Below are positions 42,930-50,627 of a DNA stretch of 64,000 nucleotides, in pieces. This DNA is from Nocardia otitidiscaviarum NBRC 14405. GTDB lineage: Bacteria > Actinomycetota > Actinomycetes > Mycobacteriales > Mycobacteriaceae. The translations under genes were made by a program, and so were the position numbers. Position 1 is the stretch's first letter, and every line of letters starts with the position of its first letter. The stretch lies in assembly GCF_000308635.1 (NCBI RefSeq), contig NZ_BAGD01000061.1, forward strand, positions 145,722 to 209,721, given 5' to 3'. The notes under the pieces are model-generated. The model saw only the letters and a list, made by a program, of their open reading frames with translations. It did not search any database and was not told the origin of the DNA.

Positions 42930-43502
42930 CTACCCCCGCGATCGGGCCGCGTGGTCCGCGATCTCCAGCACCCGTGCCAGCCACGGGGTGTGGGCCTCGG
43001 GGGAGTGGGTGAGCGCGGCCCGGAGCTGGTCCGGGCGCAGCCAGGTGAGGTTCTCCACCTCGTCCGGATTCGGTTGCGGCGCAAAGCCGTCGAGCCGACC
43101 GACGAGCACGTGGTCGAACTCGAATTCGACGCGCCCGGTTCCGGGGTCGGTCGCCTGATAGGTGAAGGTGCCCACCTCGGCGAGGTCGGCCGCCACACCC
43201 AATTCCTCGTGCAACCGCACCGCCGCGGCCTCGGCCACCGGCTGTCCGGGGGCGGGATGGCCGCAGCAGGTATTGGTCCACAGCAGCGGGAAGCGCGTCT
43301 TCACCGCGGCCCGCTGCTGGAGGAGCATTCGCCCGGCGGCGTCGAAGAGCATGACCGAGAACGCGCGGTGCAGCCGCCCCGGTGCGGTGTGCGCCTCCGC
43401 CACCGGGCAGGCCCCGATCGCCCGGCCGCGCTCGTCGACGAGTTCGACGGGCAGGGCTTCGCGATCGGTGGCCGCGCCGAGGCCGGGGGATTCGAGGGTC
43501 AC
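42930..43502 (-). CDS. idi: isopentenyl-diphosphate delta-isomerase, type 1
   Basis: 190 residues from GTG 43502, overlapping the methyltransferase stop (GTGA). HTAPGRLHRAFSVMLFD supplies metal-binding His residues. FPLLWTNTCCGHPAPGQPVAEAAAVRLHEELG contains the active-site Cys (TNTCCGHP) and the Nudix-like helix; RVEFEFDHVLVG holds the catalytic Glu. It interconverts isopentenyl and dimethylallyl diphosphate. It is the last gene of the encapsulin-methyltransferase-idi operon, which ties it to terpenoid precursor supply there. Housekeeping use cannot be excluded. Confidence 0.93.
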   Translation of the reverse strand: MTLESPGLGAATDREALPVELVDERGRAIGACPVAEAHTAPGRLHRAFSVMLFDAAGRMLLQQRAAVKTRFPLLWTNTCCGHPAPGQPVAEAAAVRLHEELGVAADLAEVGTFTYQATDPGTGRVEFEFDHVLVGRLDGFAPQPNPDEVENLTWLRPDQLRAALTHSPEAHTPWLARVLEIADHAARSRG

Positions 43503-44377
43503 CTACCCACCTTATCGGCGGCGATCAGCAGGTATTGGAAGCTACCCTCCCGGTAGGCGGTGAGGAACGGCTTCTCCACACCGGTGGCCAGCTCCGAATG
43601 GGTGCGCAGGTCCCAGTACGGAATGGTGGCGGGGGTGAGGTCGGTGACCGCGATGGGCACCAGATTGTTGGCGGCGAGCGCCTTGAAGTACTCGCTGCGC
43701 GGATGGATATTGCACCCGTAGTGGGCGTCGATCCAACTCACCGAGGCCGAGCGCCCGCCGGTCACGTCATTGGAGCAGCCGGTGATCACCACATAGCGCC
43801 CGCCCGGTTCGAGCAGCCGGGTGAACTCCGCGAACAATTCGAACAGGTCCACATACATGGTGGTCTCATTGGTCCAGATGCCGCGCATGGACCCGGCCTC
43901 GAAACCGGTGTGCAGCATATTGGCGAAGTGGAACCGTACCTTGTCGGTGACGCCGCGCTCGCGCGCCTGGTCGTTGGCGAATCCGGCCTGGTACTCGGAG
44001 ATGGTCACCCCGTCCACGGCGCAGCCGAACCGCTGATTGGCCATGAAGCTGGTGCCGCCCCGCCCGGATCCCCCGTCCATCAGCCGGTCGCCGGGCCGCA
44101 CGTCGCCGAGGTGGTCGAGCAGCAGATCGGCCTGTGCCGTCTCCAGCCGGTGCAGTTCCCGGACGAGGCGTTCCTGCCGGGTCTCCTCCGGTCCCTCGAT
44201 GACCGACCAGTCCGGCTCGCCGACCCCGTAATGGTGGTGGTACAGCCCGTCGACCTCGCCGAGTTTGGTGTTCACCCGATCGTCGTTGGGATTGTCGTTC
44301 CAATACGCGGCGACCGATCGCTGGAAGTCGGTGCGCAGGACGGGGCTGTTGTCGGCGTCGTGATGGAGCATGGTCAT
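43499..44377 (-). CDS. geranyl-diphosphate 2-C-methyltransferase-like enzyme
   Basis: 292 residues. Near the N-terminus, VAAYWNDNPNDDRVNTKLGEVDGLYHHHYGVGEPDWSVIEGP matches the prenyl-diphosphate methyltransferases of 2-methylisoborneol synthesis. LLLDHLGDVRPGDRLMDGGSGRGGTSFMANQRFGCAVDGVTISEYQAGFANDQA is the SAM site. IWTNETTMYVDLFELFAEFTRLLEPGGRYVVITGCSNDVTGG and SWIDAHYGCNIHPRSEYF continue the family pattern. It adds a methyl group to C2 of geranyl diphosphate; some relatives methylate isopentenyl diphosphate instead. The upstream neighbour is the encapsulin shell gene, 147 bases away; idi overlaps its end. No terpene cyclase gene is nearby. Confidence 0.88.
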   Translation of the reverse strand: MTMLHHDADNSPVLRTDFQRSVAAYWNDNPNDDRVNTKLGEVDGLYHHHYGVGEPDWSVIEGPEETRQERLVRELHRLETAQADLLLDHLGDVRPGDRLMDGGSGRGGTSFMANQRFGCAVDGVTISEYQAGFANDQARERGVTDKVRFHFANMLHTGFEAGSMRGIWTNETTMYVDLFELFAEFTRLLEPGGRYVVITGCSNDVTGGRSASVSWIDAHYGCNIHPRSEYFKALAANNLVPIAVTDLTPATIPYWDLRTHSELATGVEKPFLTAYREGSFQYLLIAADKVGR

Positions 44378-44524
44378 GGCAGATCATCCTCTCGGTGGAG
44401 ACTACGTGCGATGGGCGCACGGGGAACGCGTACGCCGCACGGGCGAACGCGCTGTCGGGCTGGTGGCGCTGGCTGCGAAACGGCTGGAGCGCTTCGACTT
44501 GGAGCCGATGCGCGCGGCTGTCGA

Positions 44525-45931
44525 TCAGTCGGTCTGCCGGGCGACCAGCACGTTGTCGAGAATGCCGAGGGCATCGGGTACCAGGACCGCCGCCGAGTAG
44601 TAGCAGCTCACCAGGTAGGAGATGAGCGACTGGTCGTCGATGCCCTTGAAACGCACGTTCAGACTCGGCTCGTACTCGTCCGGGATTCCGGTCTGGTGCA
44701 GGCCGATCACGCCCTGGTCCTTCTCACCGGTGCGCATGGCGAGAATCGAGGTGGTCTGAGTGTCGCTGACCGGCAGCTTTCCGCACGGGAAGATCGGCAC
44801 CCCTCGCCATGCGGGCACTCGGTGCCCGTCGACCTCCACCGGATCCGGATAGATACCGCGCTTGCTGCACTCCCGACCGAAGGCCGCGATGGCCTTGGGA
44901 TGTGCCAGGAACAGTCTGGTGCTGCGCCGCATGGACAGCAGTTCGTCCATATCGTCGGGCGTCGGCGGACCGGATTCGGTGTAGATGCGCTGCTTGAGAT
45001 CGCAGTTGTGCAGCAGCCCGAAATCCGGATTGTTGACCAGGTCGTATTCGCGACGCTCGTAGAGGGCCTGGATGGTCAGTCGCAGCTGCTGTTCGACCTG
45101 ATCCATCGGGTCGTTGAACAGATCCGCGACCCGGGTGTGCACCCGCAGCACCGTCTGCGCCAGGCTGAGTTCGTATTCGCGCGGTGCGGCGTCGTAGTCG
45201 ACGAAGGTGCCGTCGAGCAGTGGTTCACCGGAATGGCCGGAGGAGACATTGATCTCGGCCTCGCCGTATTTGTTCTGCGGGCGTTGTGCGGAGGCGGCCA
45301 CGGCCGCGAGTCGATCGCGCAGCGGTGGTGCGTTGTCGAGCAGTTCCTGGAAGTCGGCGCGGGGCAGCGCCAACAGCGTGACGGGAGTGACGGTCTTCAG
45401 GGTGACCGGCCAGATGGCATTCGGGTCGGTCAACATCCGATCGCCGAAATAGTCTCCGCCCGACAGCATTCCGACCTTGGTGTGTTCGCCGAACTCGCCG
45501 GTGCCGTGTTTGGCGACCTTGCCGTGCACGATCAGCAGCAATTGGTCCATGGGATTGCCGAATTCGGCGATGACCGTATCGGGTTCGAGATCGCGCTGCT
45601 CGAAGCGGCGCGCCATGGCACCGAGGATCTCCTCATCGTCGAAATCATGCAATTGCGGCATTTCGGTCAGTTCCTCCGGAATGACGCGTGCCTTGCCGCC
45701 GTCGATGAGGAATTCCACCTCGCCATTGCCGACGGTGTAGGTCAGCCGCCGGTTGACCCGGTAGATACCGCCTTTCACCTGCACCCACGGCAGCGATCGG
45801 GTGAGCCAGCGCGAGCTGATGCCCTGCATCTGGGGTTCGGATTTGGTGGTGTGCGCCAACTGGTGGGCGGCGCCGGTGCTGAGGCTCTTCCGGCCGTTGG
45901 TCTCGGCCTGGACGGGCATTTCTATGGTCAT
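44525..45931 (-). CDS. family 2B encapsulin nanocompartment shell protein
   Basis: 468 residues, with GAGGGTGAGGA upstream. An HK97-fold shell sequence ([35 protein letters not shown] at about 40-75; later [55 protein letters not shown] and [37 protein letters not shown]) is interrupted by a CRP-like domain (about 85-215). The FGE...R phosphate cassette of true cyclic-nucleotide binders is degenerate ([16 protein letters not shown]; no Arg at the usual place). Such shells self-assemble and package terpene enzymes. Once annotated as Crp-family regulators, they flank 2-methylisoborneol genes in Streptomyces. First gene of the methyltransferase-idi operon. Confidence 0.9.
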   Translation of the reverse strand: MTIEMPVQAETNGRKSLSTGAAHQLAHTTKSEPQMQGISSRWLTRSLPWVQVKGGIYRVNRRLTYTVGNGEVEFLIDGGKARVIPEELTEMPQLHDFDDEEILGAMARRFEQRDLEPDTVIAEFGNPMDQLLLIVHGKVAKHGTGEFGEHTKVGMLSGGDYFGDRMLTDPNAIWPVTLKTVTPVTLLALPRADFQELLDNAPPLRDRLAAVAASAQRPQNKYGEAEINVSSGHSGEPLLDGTFVDYDAAPREYELSLAQTVLRVHTRVADLFNDPMDQVEQQLRLTIQALYERREYDLVNNPDFGLLHNCDLKQRIYTESGPPTPDDMDELLSMRRSTRLFLAHPKAIAAFGRECSKRGIYPDPVEVDGHRVPAWRGVPIFPCGKLPVSDTQTTSILAMRTGEKDQGVIGLHQTGIPDEYEPSLNVRFKGIDDQSLISYLVSCYYSAAVLVPDALGILDNVLVARQTD

Positions 45932-46340
45932 GCTGAAGTCCTCACCCTCGAATTGCCGCCTGGGCGCGACGGCCGGTGATGGTCACGGCGATATAGCAGG
46001 CGGTAGCTGCCCGCGAATTAGTCGGTGTGAGTGAAATGACATGCGCGACAGTGCGTTCCAGCGATTCGATGGTAGATCGCCGACTCGGCGAGCCGCAGCG
46101 GAATGCGGGAATAATCCTGTGCCCGCAGTTTCATGACGTGTGCCGCAATTTCGACGCGGCCGCATGAATACCGTCCGGGATAGTTCCAGGGCGGCAAATT
46201 CCTTCACTCGTGTAGGACGCGCCGGTGGCCGCATGGCGCTGCTCACAGCGCCCACGAAGTAGGCTGACCATGTGACAAGCTCGTCTGAACGCGTTGGGGC
46301 GGGTGACGCAGGTCACGTCGAGGTATGTCTGGGAGAAGTC
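45932..46340. other. divergent promoter region, encapsulin versus lipase/synthetase gene
   Basis: About 410 bases without a convincing gene. It is noticeably richer in A and T at 46005-46215 than its surroundings and must hold both divergent promoters. The frame of the rightward gene continues back to 46272, but homology begins only at 46341. I see no clear operator. Confidence 0.4.
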
Positions 46341-49286
46341 GTGAAATTCAATTCCAAGTCCGTCGTGGGGCCCGTGCAGCGGCTGGTCGCCACCGCGCAG
46401 AACGGGCTCGAGGTGATCCGGTTCGGGGGGCTGGCGCACGACATCGAATCGTCGCCGTACGAGGTCGTCGAGCGGAAGCGCATGTATCGCCTGCGCCATT
46501 ACTTCCCCGACAGCAGCGCGCCGGGCCGCCCGGTCGCGGTGCTGGTGCCGCCGCTCATGGTGAGCGCCGAACTGTGGGACGTGAATGCCGCCGACGGCGC
46601 GGTGGGAATTCTCGACGCCGCCGGAATCGACTGCTGGGTGGTGGATTTCGGATCCCCGGCGGTGGAAGAGGGTGGCTGGCAGCGGGATCTGGCCGACCAC
46701 GTGCTGGCCGTGAGCGCCGCCATCGACACCGTCGCCGAGATCACCGGGCGCGCGGTGCATCTCATGGGCTACTCCCAGGGCGGCATGTTCGCCTACCAGG
46801 CCACCGCCTATCGCGGCGGGAAGGACGTCGACAGCATCGTCACCTTCGGCAGCCCGGTCGACATCGTGGCCGGGATGCCGCTGGGACTGCCGCACGGGTT
46901 GGCCGCCGATGTCGCGCAGTTCCTCGCCGACCATGTGCTCACCCGACTGCCCATCACCGACTCCATGGTGCGGTTGGGTTTCCAGGCCCTCGACCCGGTG
47001 AAGACGGCGCGGGCGCGGCTGGACTTCCTGCGTCAGCTGCACAACCGCGAGGCGCTGCTGCCCAAGGAGCGGCAGCGTCGCTTCCTGGAGGCCGAGGGGT
47101 GGCTCGGCTACCCCGGTCCGGCGCTCACCGACCTGCTCGAGCAGTTCGTCCAGCACAATCGAATGATGCTGGGCGGTTTCGTTATTCGCGACCAGCCCAT
47201 TTCCCTGGCGGATATCGAATGCCCGATCCTGGCCTTCGTCGGCGAGGTCGACGACATCGGCCAGCCCGCCGCGGTGCGCGGCATCAAGCGCGCCGCGCCC
47301 AATGCCGAGGTCTACGAGGCATCCCTGGTCGCCGGACACTTCGGCCTGGTCGCCGGCAGCACCGCCACCGCCCGCACCTGGCCGCTGGTGCGCGACTGGG
47401 TGCGCTGGGCGGACGGCCACGGCGAGCTCCCCGCCGACATCGCGCCCATGGCCGAGCATGTGGCGCGCAACGGACAGCGGTCGACCCTGACCCGGGTGGT
47501 GCACGCCGCGGCCACCCTGGCCGAGGCCGGAACCAGCATCGGCAAGACGCTCGAGACCGTGGCGAGCAATTCGCTGCGCGGATCGGTGGAGCTCACCGGG
47601 GAGGCGGCGCGCGCCCTGCCGCGCCTGACCCGCCTCGGCATGATCCAGTCGCACACCCGAATCTCGCTGGGTCGCCTGATGGACGAGCAGACGCGGCGCG
47701 CACCGCAGCGTGAATGCTTCCTCTTCGACGACCGGGTGCACACCAATACCGCGGTCAACACCCGCATCGACAATGTGGTGCGCGGACTCGTCTCGGTGGG
47801 CGTGCGCCCGGCCACCCGGGTCGGCGTGGTCATGGAGACCCGGCCCAGCGCCCTGGTGACCATCGCCGCGCTGTCGCGACTGGGTGCGGTGGCGGTACTG
47901 CTCGCGCCCGGCAGCGAACTCGCGCAGGCGGTGGTGCTCACCGACACCAGACTGCTCATCGCCGATCCGGAGAATCTGCGTGACGCCGCCGCGACCGGGC
48001 TGCGCACCCTGGTGCTGGGCGGCGGTGAGAGTCGCGGCCTGGACATCCCACTCGGCGGCGATGTGGTGGACATGGAGCAGATCGACCCGGCCGCGGTCGC
48101 CCTGCCCGGCTGGTATCGGCCGAATCCGGGGCTGGCGCGCGAGCTGGCCTTCGTCCTGGTGACCGGGACCGGTGACCGCTTCGACGTCAAGTACATCACC
48201 AACCACCGCTGGGCGCTGTCGGCCTTCGGTACCGCCACCGCGGCCGATCTGGATCGCCGCGACACCGTGTACTGCCTCGCGCCGCTGCACCATTCGTCCG
48301 GATTGCTGGTGAGCCTGGGCGGGGCCATCGCGGGCGGCAGCCGGATCGCGCTGGCGCGGTCGCTGGATCCGGCCCGATTCGCGGAGGAGGTGCACCGCTA
48401 CGGCGTCACCGTGGTCACCTACACCTGGACCATGCTGCGCGACATTCTCGACGCCGACACCTTCCCGAACGGTCATTCACATCCCATCCGCCTGTTCATC
48501 GGCTCGGGGATGCCCGCCGGGCTGTGGCGGCGCACCCAGGAGCGCTTCGCCCCCGCGCGGGTGCTGGAGTTCTACGCCTCCATCGAAGGCGATGTGGTGC
48601 TGGCGAACGTGTCCGGGCAGAAGATCGGCTCCAAGGGCCGGCCGGTGCCCGGCACCGCCAAGGTCGAACTCATCGCCTACGACCCCAGGACCGACGAGAT
48701 CCTGGTCGAGGACTCGGGTTTCGCGCGGCGCTGCGCCGACAACGAGGTGGGCCTGCTCATCGGCACCGCCTCCGATTCGGTGGATCTCTCCCGCGGCGGC
48801 CTCCGCGGGGTGTTCGCGCCCGGCGACGCCTGGATGCCGACGGAGAACCTCTTCCGCCGCGACAGCGATGGCGACTACTGGCTGATGGACCGGCGCGACA
48901 CCGTCATTCACACCCCGCGCGGGCCGGTCTACACCCACCCGATCGTCGATGTGCTCAACGACATCACGGCCGTGGATATGGAAGTGGCGTACGGACTTCC
49001 GGTCGGCGACCGCACCCTCGCCGTGGCCGCCCTCAGTGTCCGCGCGGGCTACCGCCTCGAAGCCGAGGATGTCGGCGAGGCCCTGCGCGCCCTGCCCCCG
49101 GACCAGCGCCCCGATCTGGTCTACGTGGTCGACGAGATCCCGCGCAGCTCCACCTTCCGACCCTCCACGCGCGCGGTCCAGGCCCAGGGCCGTCCGCGGC
49201 CCGGGGACCGGACCTGGTGGTACAACCGGGAATCCGACCGGTACGAGGTGCTGACGGAGGAATTGGCGCAGCGCCTGTACGACTGA
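46341..49286 (+). CDS. bifunctional lipase / acyl-CoA synthetase-like fusion (Rv1683 type)
   Basis: 981 residues from GTG 46341 with GGGAGA upstream; an in-frame GTG at 46272 exists but homology to Rv1683 begins here. The N-terminal half (1-350) is a PhaC-like alpha/beta hydrolase with VAVLVPPLMVSAELWDV, VHLMGYSQGGMFAYQA (nucleophile in GYSQGG) and SLVAGHFGL. The C-terminal half (about 420-981) is an AMP-binding acyl-CoA synthetase fold: YCLAPLHHSSGLLVSLGGAIAGGSRIAL, LFIGSGMPAGLWRRTQERFAPARVLEFYASIEG and DGDYWLMDRRDTVIHTPRGPVYTHPIVDVL. The phosphate loop is degenerate (LVTGTGDRFDVK instead of the SGTTGxPK pattern), so adenylation activity is doubtful. Probably lipid-store metabolism. Confidence 0.85.
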   Translation: MKFNSKSVVGPVQRLVATAQNGLEVIRFGGLAHDIESSPYEVVERKRMYRLRHYFPDSSAPGRPVAVLVPPLMVSAELWDVNAADGAVGILDAAGIDCWVVDFGSPAVEEGGWQRDLADHVLAVSAAIDTVAEITGRAVHLMGYSQGGMFAYQATAYRGGKDVDSIVTFGSPVDIVAGMPLGLPHGLAADVAQFLADHVLTRLPITDSMVRLGFQALDPVKTARARLDFLRQLHNREALLPKERQRRFLEAEGWLGYPGPALTDLLEQFVQHNRMMLGGFVIRDQPISLADIECPILAFVGEVDDIGQPAAVRGIKRAAPNAEVYEASLVAGHFGLVAGSTATARTWPLVRDWVRWADGHGELPADIAPMAEHVARNGQRSTLTRVVHAAATLAEAGTSIGKTLETVASNSLRGSVELTGEAARALPRLTRLGMIQSHTRISLGRLMDEQTRRAPQRECFLFDDRVHTNTAVNTRIDNVVRGLVSVGVRPATRVGVVMETRPSALVTIAALSRLGAVAVLLAPGSELAQAVVLTDTRLLIADPENLRDAAATGLRTLVLGGGESRGLDIPLGGDVVDMEQIDPAAVALPGWYRPNPGLARELAFVLVTGTGDRFDVKYITNHRWALSAFGTATAADLDRRDTVYCLAPLHHSSGLLVSLGGAIAGGSRIALARSLDPARFAEEVHRYGVTVVTYTWTMLRDILDADTFPNGHSHPIRLFIGSGMPAGLWRRTQERFAPARVLEFYASIEGDVVLANVSGQKIGSKGRPVPGTAKVELIAYDPRTDEILVEDSGFARRCADNEVGLLIGTASDSVDLSRGGLRGVFAPGDAWMPTENLFRRDSDGDYWLMDRRDTVIHTPRGPVYTHPIVDVLNDITAVDMEVAYGLPVGDRTLAVAALSVRAGYRLEAEDVGEALRALPPDQRPDLVYVVDEIPRSSTFRPSTRAVQAQGRPRPGDRTWWYNRESDRYEVLTEELAQRLYD

Positions 49287-49295
49287 GTCCGTCGG

Positions 49296-50435
49296 CTACA
49301 CCGTGAAGGCGGTGACCTCCTCGATCACGCGCCGCACCTGGACGTCGGACAGGCCCGGCCAGAGCGGCAGCCGCACCACGGTGCCGGAGAATTCGGCGCT
49401 GCGCACACAGGGCACCGGGGTGCGGCCCAGCTTCAGTCCGGCCGGGCTGGAATCCAGCGGTACGTAGTGGAACGGGGCCACGATGCCGCGGTCGGCGAGG
49501 TGGCGGATGAGGTCGTCGCGGCGGTCCTCGGTGGGGACCCGCAGGTAGTACAGGTGTGCGGTGTGCTCGCGGTCGGCGGGCACGGTCATCAGGTGAACAT
49601 CGTTGCGGCGCGCCCAATCCGGCAGTCCGGCGGCGTAGGCGTCCCACACCCGGTGCCGGTTGGCCTGGATGGTGTCGAACTCGGTCAGCTGCGCGTCCAG
49701 CACCGCGGCATTGAGTTCGCTGGGCAGGTAGCTGGAGCCGATGTCCTGCCAGGAGTACTTGTCCACCGCGCCGCGCAGGAACCGCGCCCGGTCGGTGCCC
49801 TTCTCCCGGATGATCTCCGCCCGCCCCATCAGGATGTCATCGGTGAGCAGCACCGCGCCGCCCTCACCGCAGTGCACGTTCTTGGTGTCGTGGAAACTCA
49901 GCGCGCCGACCGTGCCGATGGTGCCCAGCGGTCGCCCCCGCCAGGTGCCGCCGAGGCCGTGCGCATTGTCCTCGATGATGGCGAAGCCGTGGGTGGCGGC
50001 CAGGTCCAGCAGCCGGTCCATCTCCGCGCCCACCCCGCCGTAGTGGATGACCACGATGGCCTTGGTGCGCTCGGTGACCACGGCCGCCACCGCGTCCGGA
50101 TCCAGATTGCCGGTCGCGGAGTCGATATCGGCGAACACCACCGTCGCCCCGCGCAGCGCCATGGCGGTGGCGGTGGAGGTGAAGGCGAAACTGGGGACGA
50201 TCACCTCGTCGTCGGGCCCGAGTTCCAGCAGCAGCCCGGCCATTTCCAGGGCGTGCGTGCACGAGGTGGTGAGCAGGGCGTGCGGGGCCGCGGTGATGGC
50301 CTTCAGCTTGGCGGTGGCCGCGGCGGTGAACCGCCCGTCGCCGTGGCTGTGGTCCGAGGCGAGCACGGCCTCCAGATTCGCCAGCTCCCGGCTCGCCCGG
50401 AACGGGCGGCTGAAGATAATGCGTTCGGTGCTCAC
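49296..50435 (-). CDS. DegT/DnrJ/EryC1/StrS sugar aminotransferase (WecE/RffA-like)
   Basis: 379 residues from GTG 50435. PLP-fold marks: ALLTTSCTHALEMAGLLLELGPDDEVIVPSFAFTSTATAMALRGATVVFADID, AIIEDNAHGLGGTWRGRPLGTIGTVGALSFHDTKNVHCGEGGAVL with the PLP Lys in HDTKN, and YLPSELNAAVLDAQL. SFHDTKNVHCGEGG is typical of dTDP-4-amino-4,6-dideoxygalactose transaminases, which transfer an amino group from glutamate to TDP-4-keto-6-deoxyglucose. It is divergent from the YfhO-like gene and starts a surface-glycan block. The sugar specificity is inferred from similarity only. Confidence 0.88.
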   Translation of the reverse strand: MSTERIIFSRPFRASRELANLEAVLASDHSHGDGRFTAAATAKLKAITAAPHALLTTSCTHALEMAGLLLELGPDDEVIVPSFAFTSTATAMALRGATVVFADIDSATGNLDPDAVAAVVTERTKAIVVIHYGGVGAEMDRLLDLAATHGFAIIEDNAHGLGGTWRGRPLGTIGTVGALSFHDTKNVHCGEGGAVLLTDDILMGRAEIIREKGTDRARFLRGAVDKYSWQDIGSSYLPSELNAAVLDAQLTEFDTIQANRHRVWDAYAAGLPDWARRNDVHLMTVPADREHTAHLYYLRVPTEDRRDDLIRHLADRGIVAPFHYVPLDSSPAGLKLGRTPVPCVRSAEFSGTVVRLPLWPGLSDVQVRRVIEEVTAFTV

Positions 50436-50501
50436 CGGAGTTCGGTCCCCTCATGGCGGTCGGCGACGGCCCCGGATCGTCCGACCACATGCCGAACGGC
50501 A

Positions 50502-50530
50502 GAGCCCGAGCGTCGAACTCTAACACGGTG
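50502..50530 (-). promoter_or_regulatory. promoter of the sugar aminotransferase (duplicated at 55270-55301)
   Basis: Read leftwards it shows GTG-TTAGAGT with TAGAGT as -10 box (ACTCTA at 50517-50522 on the + strand). The same block, GAGCCCGAGC...GTCGA..ACTCTAACACGGTG on the + strand, recurs at 55270-55301 before the glycosyltransferase gene, with three extra bases there. Confidence 0.55.
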
Positions 50531-50627
50531 GGGCGGCCTGGAATCGGCATCGCCGCCGGTGTCTGGCCGCCGCGCGCGCCCGGGTGCGGTGCGCTTCCGG
50601 AGGGCCTGCCTGTAGGGTCTGGAACTC

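Noticed and set aside
44378..44524. Possible remnant of a terpene cyclase between encapsulin and methyltransferase genes
   Set aside because: All frames on both strands were read; none shows aspartate-rich or NSE metal motifs or other cyclase sequence.
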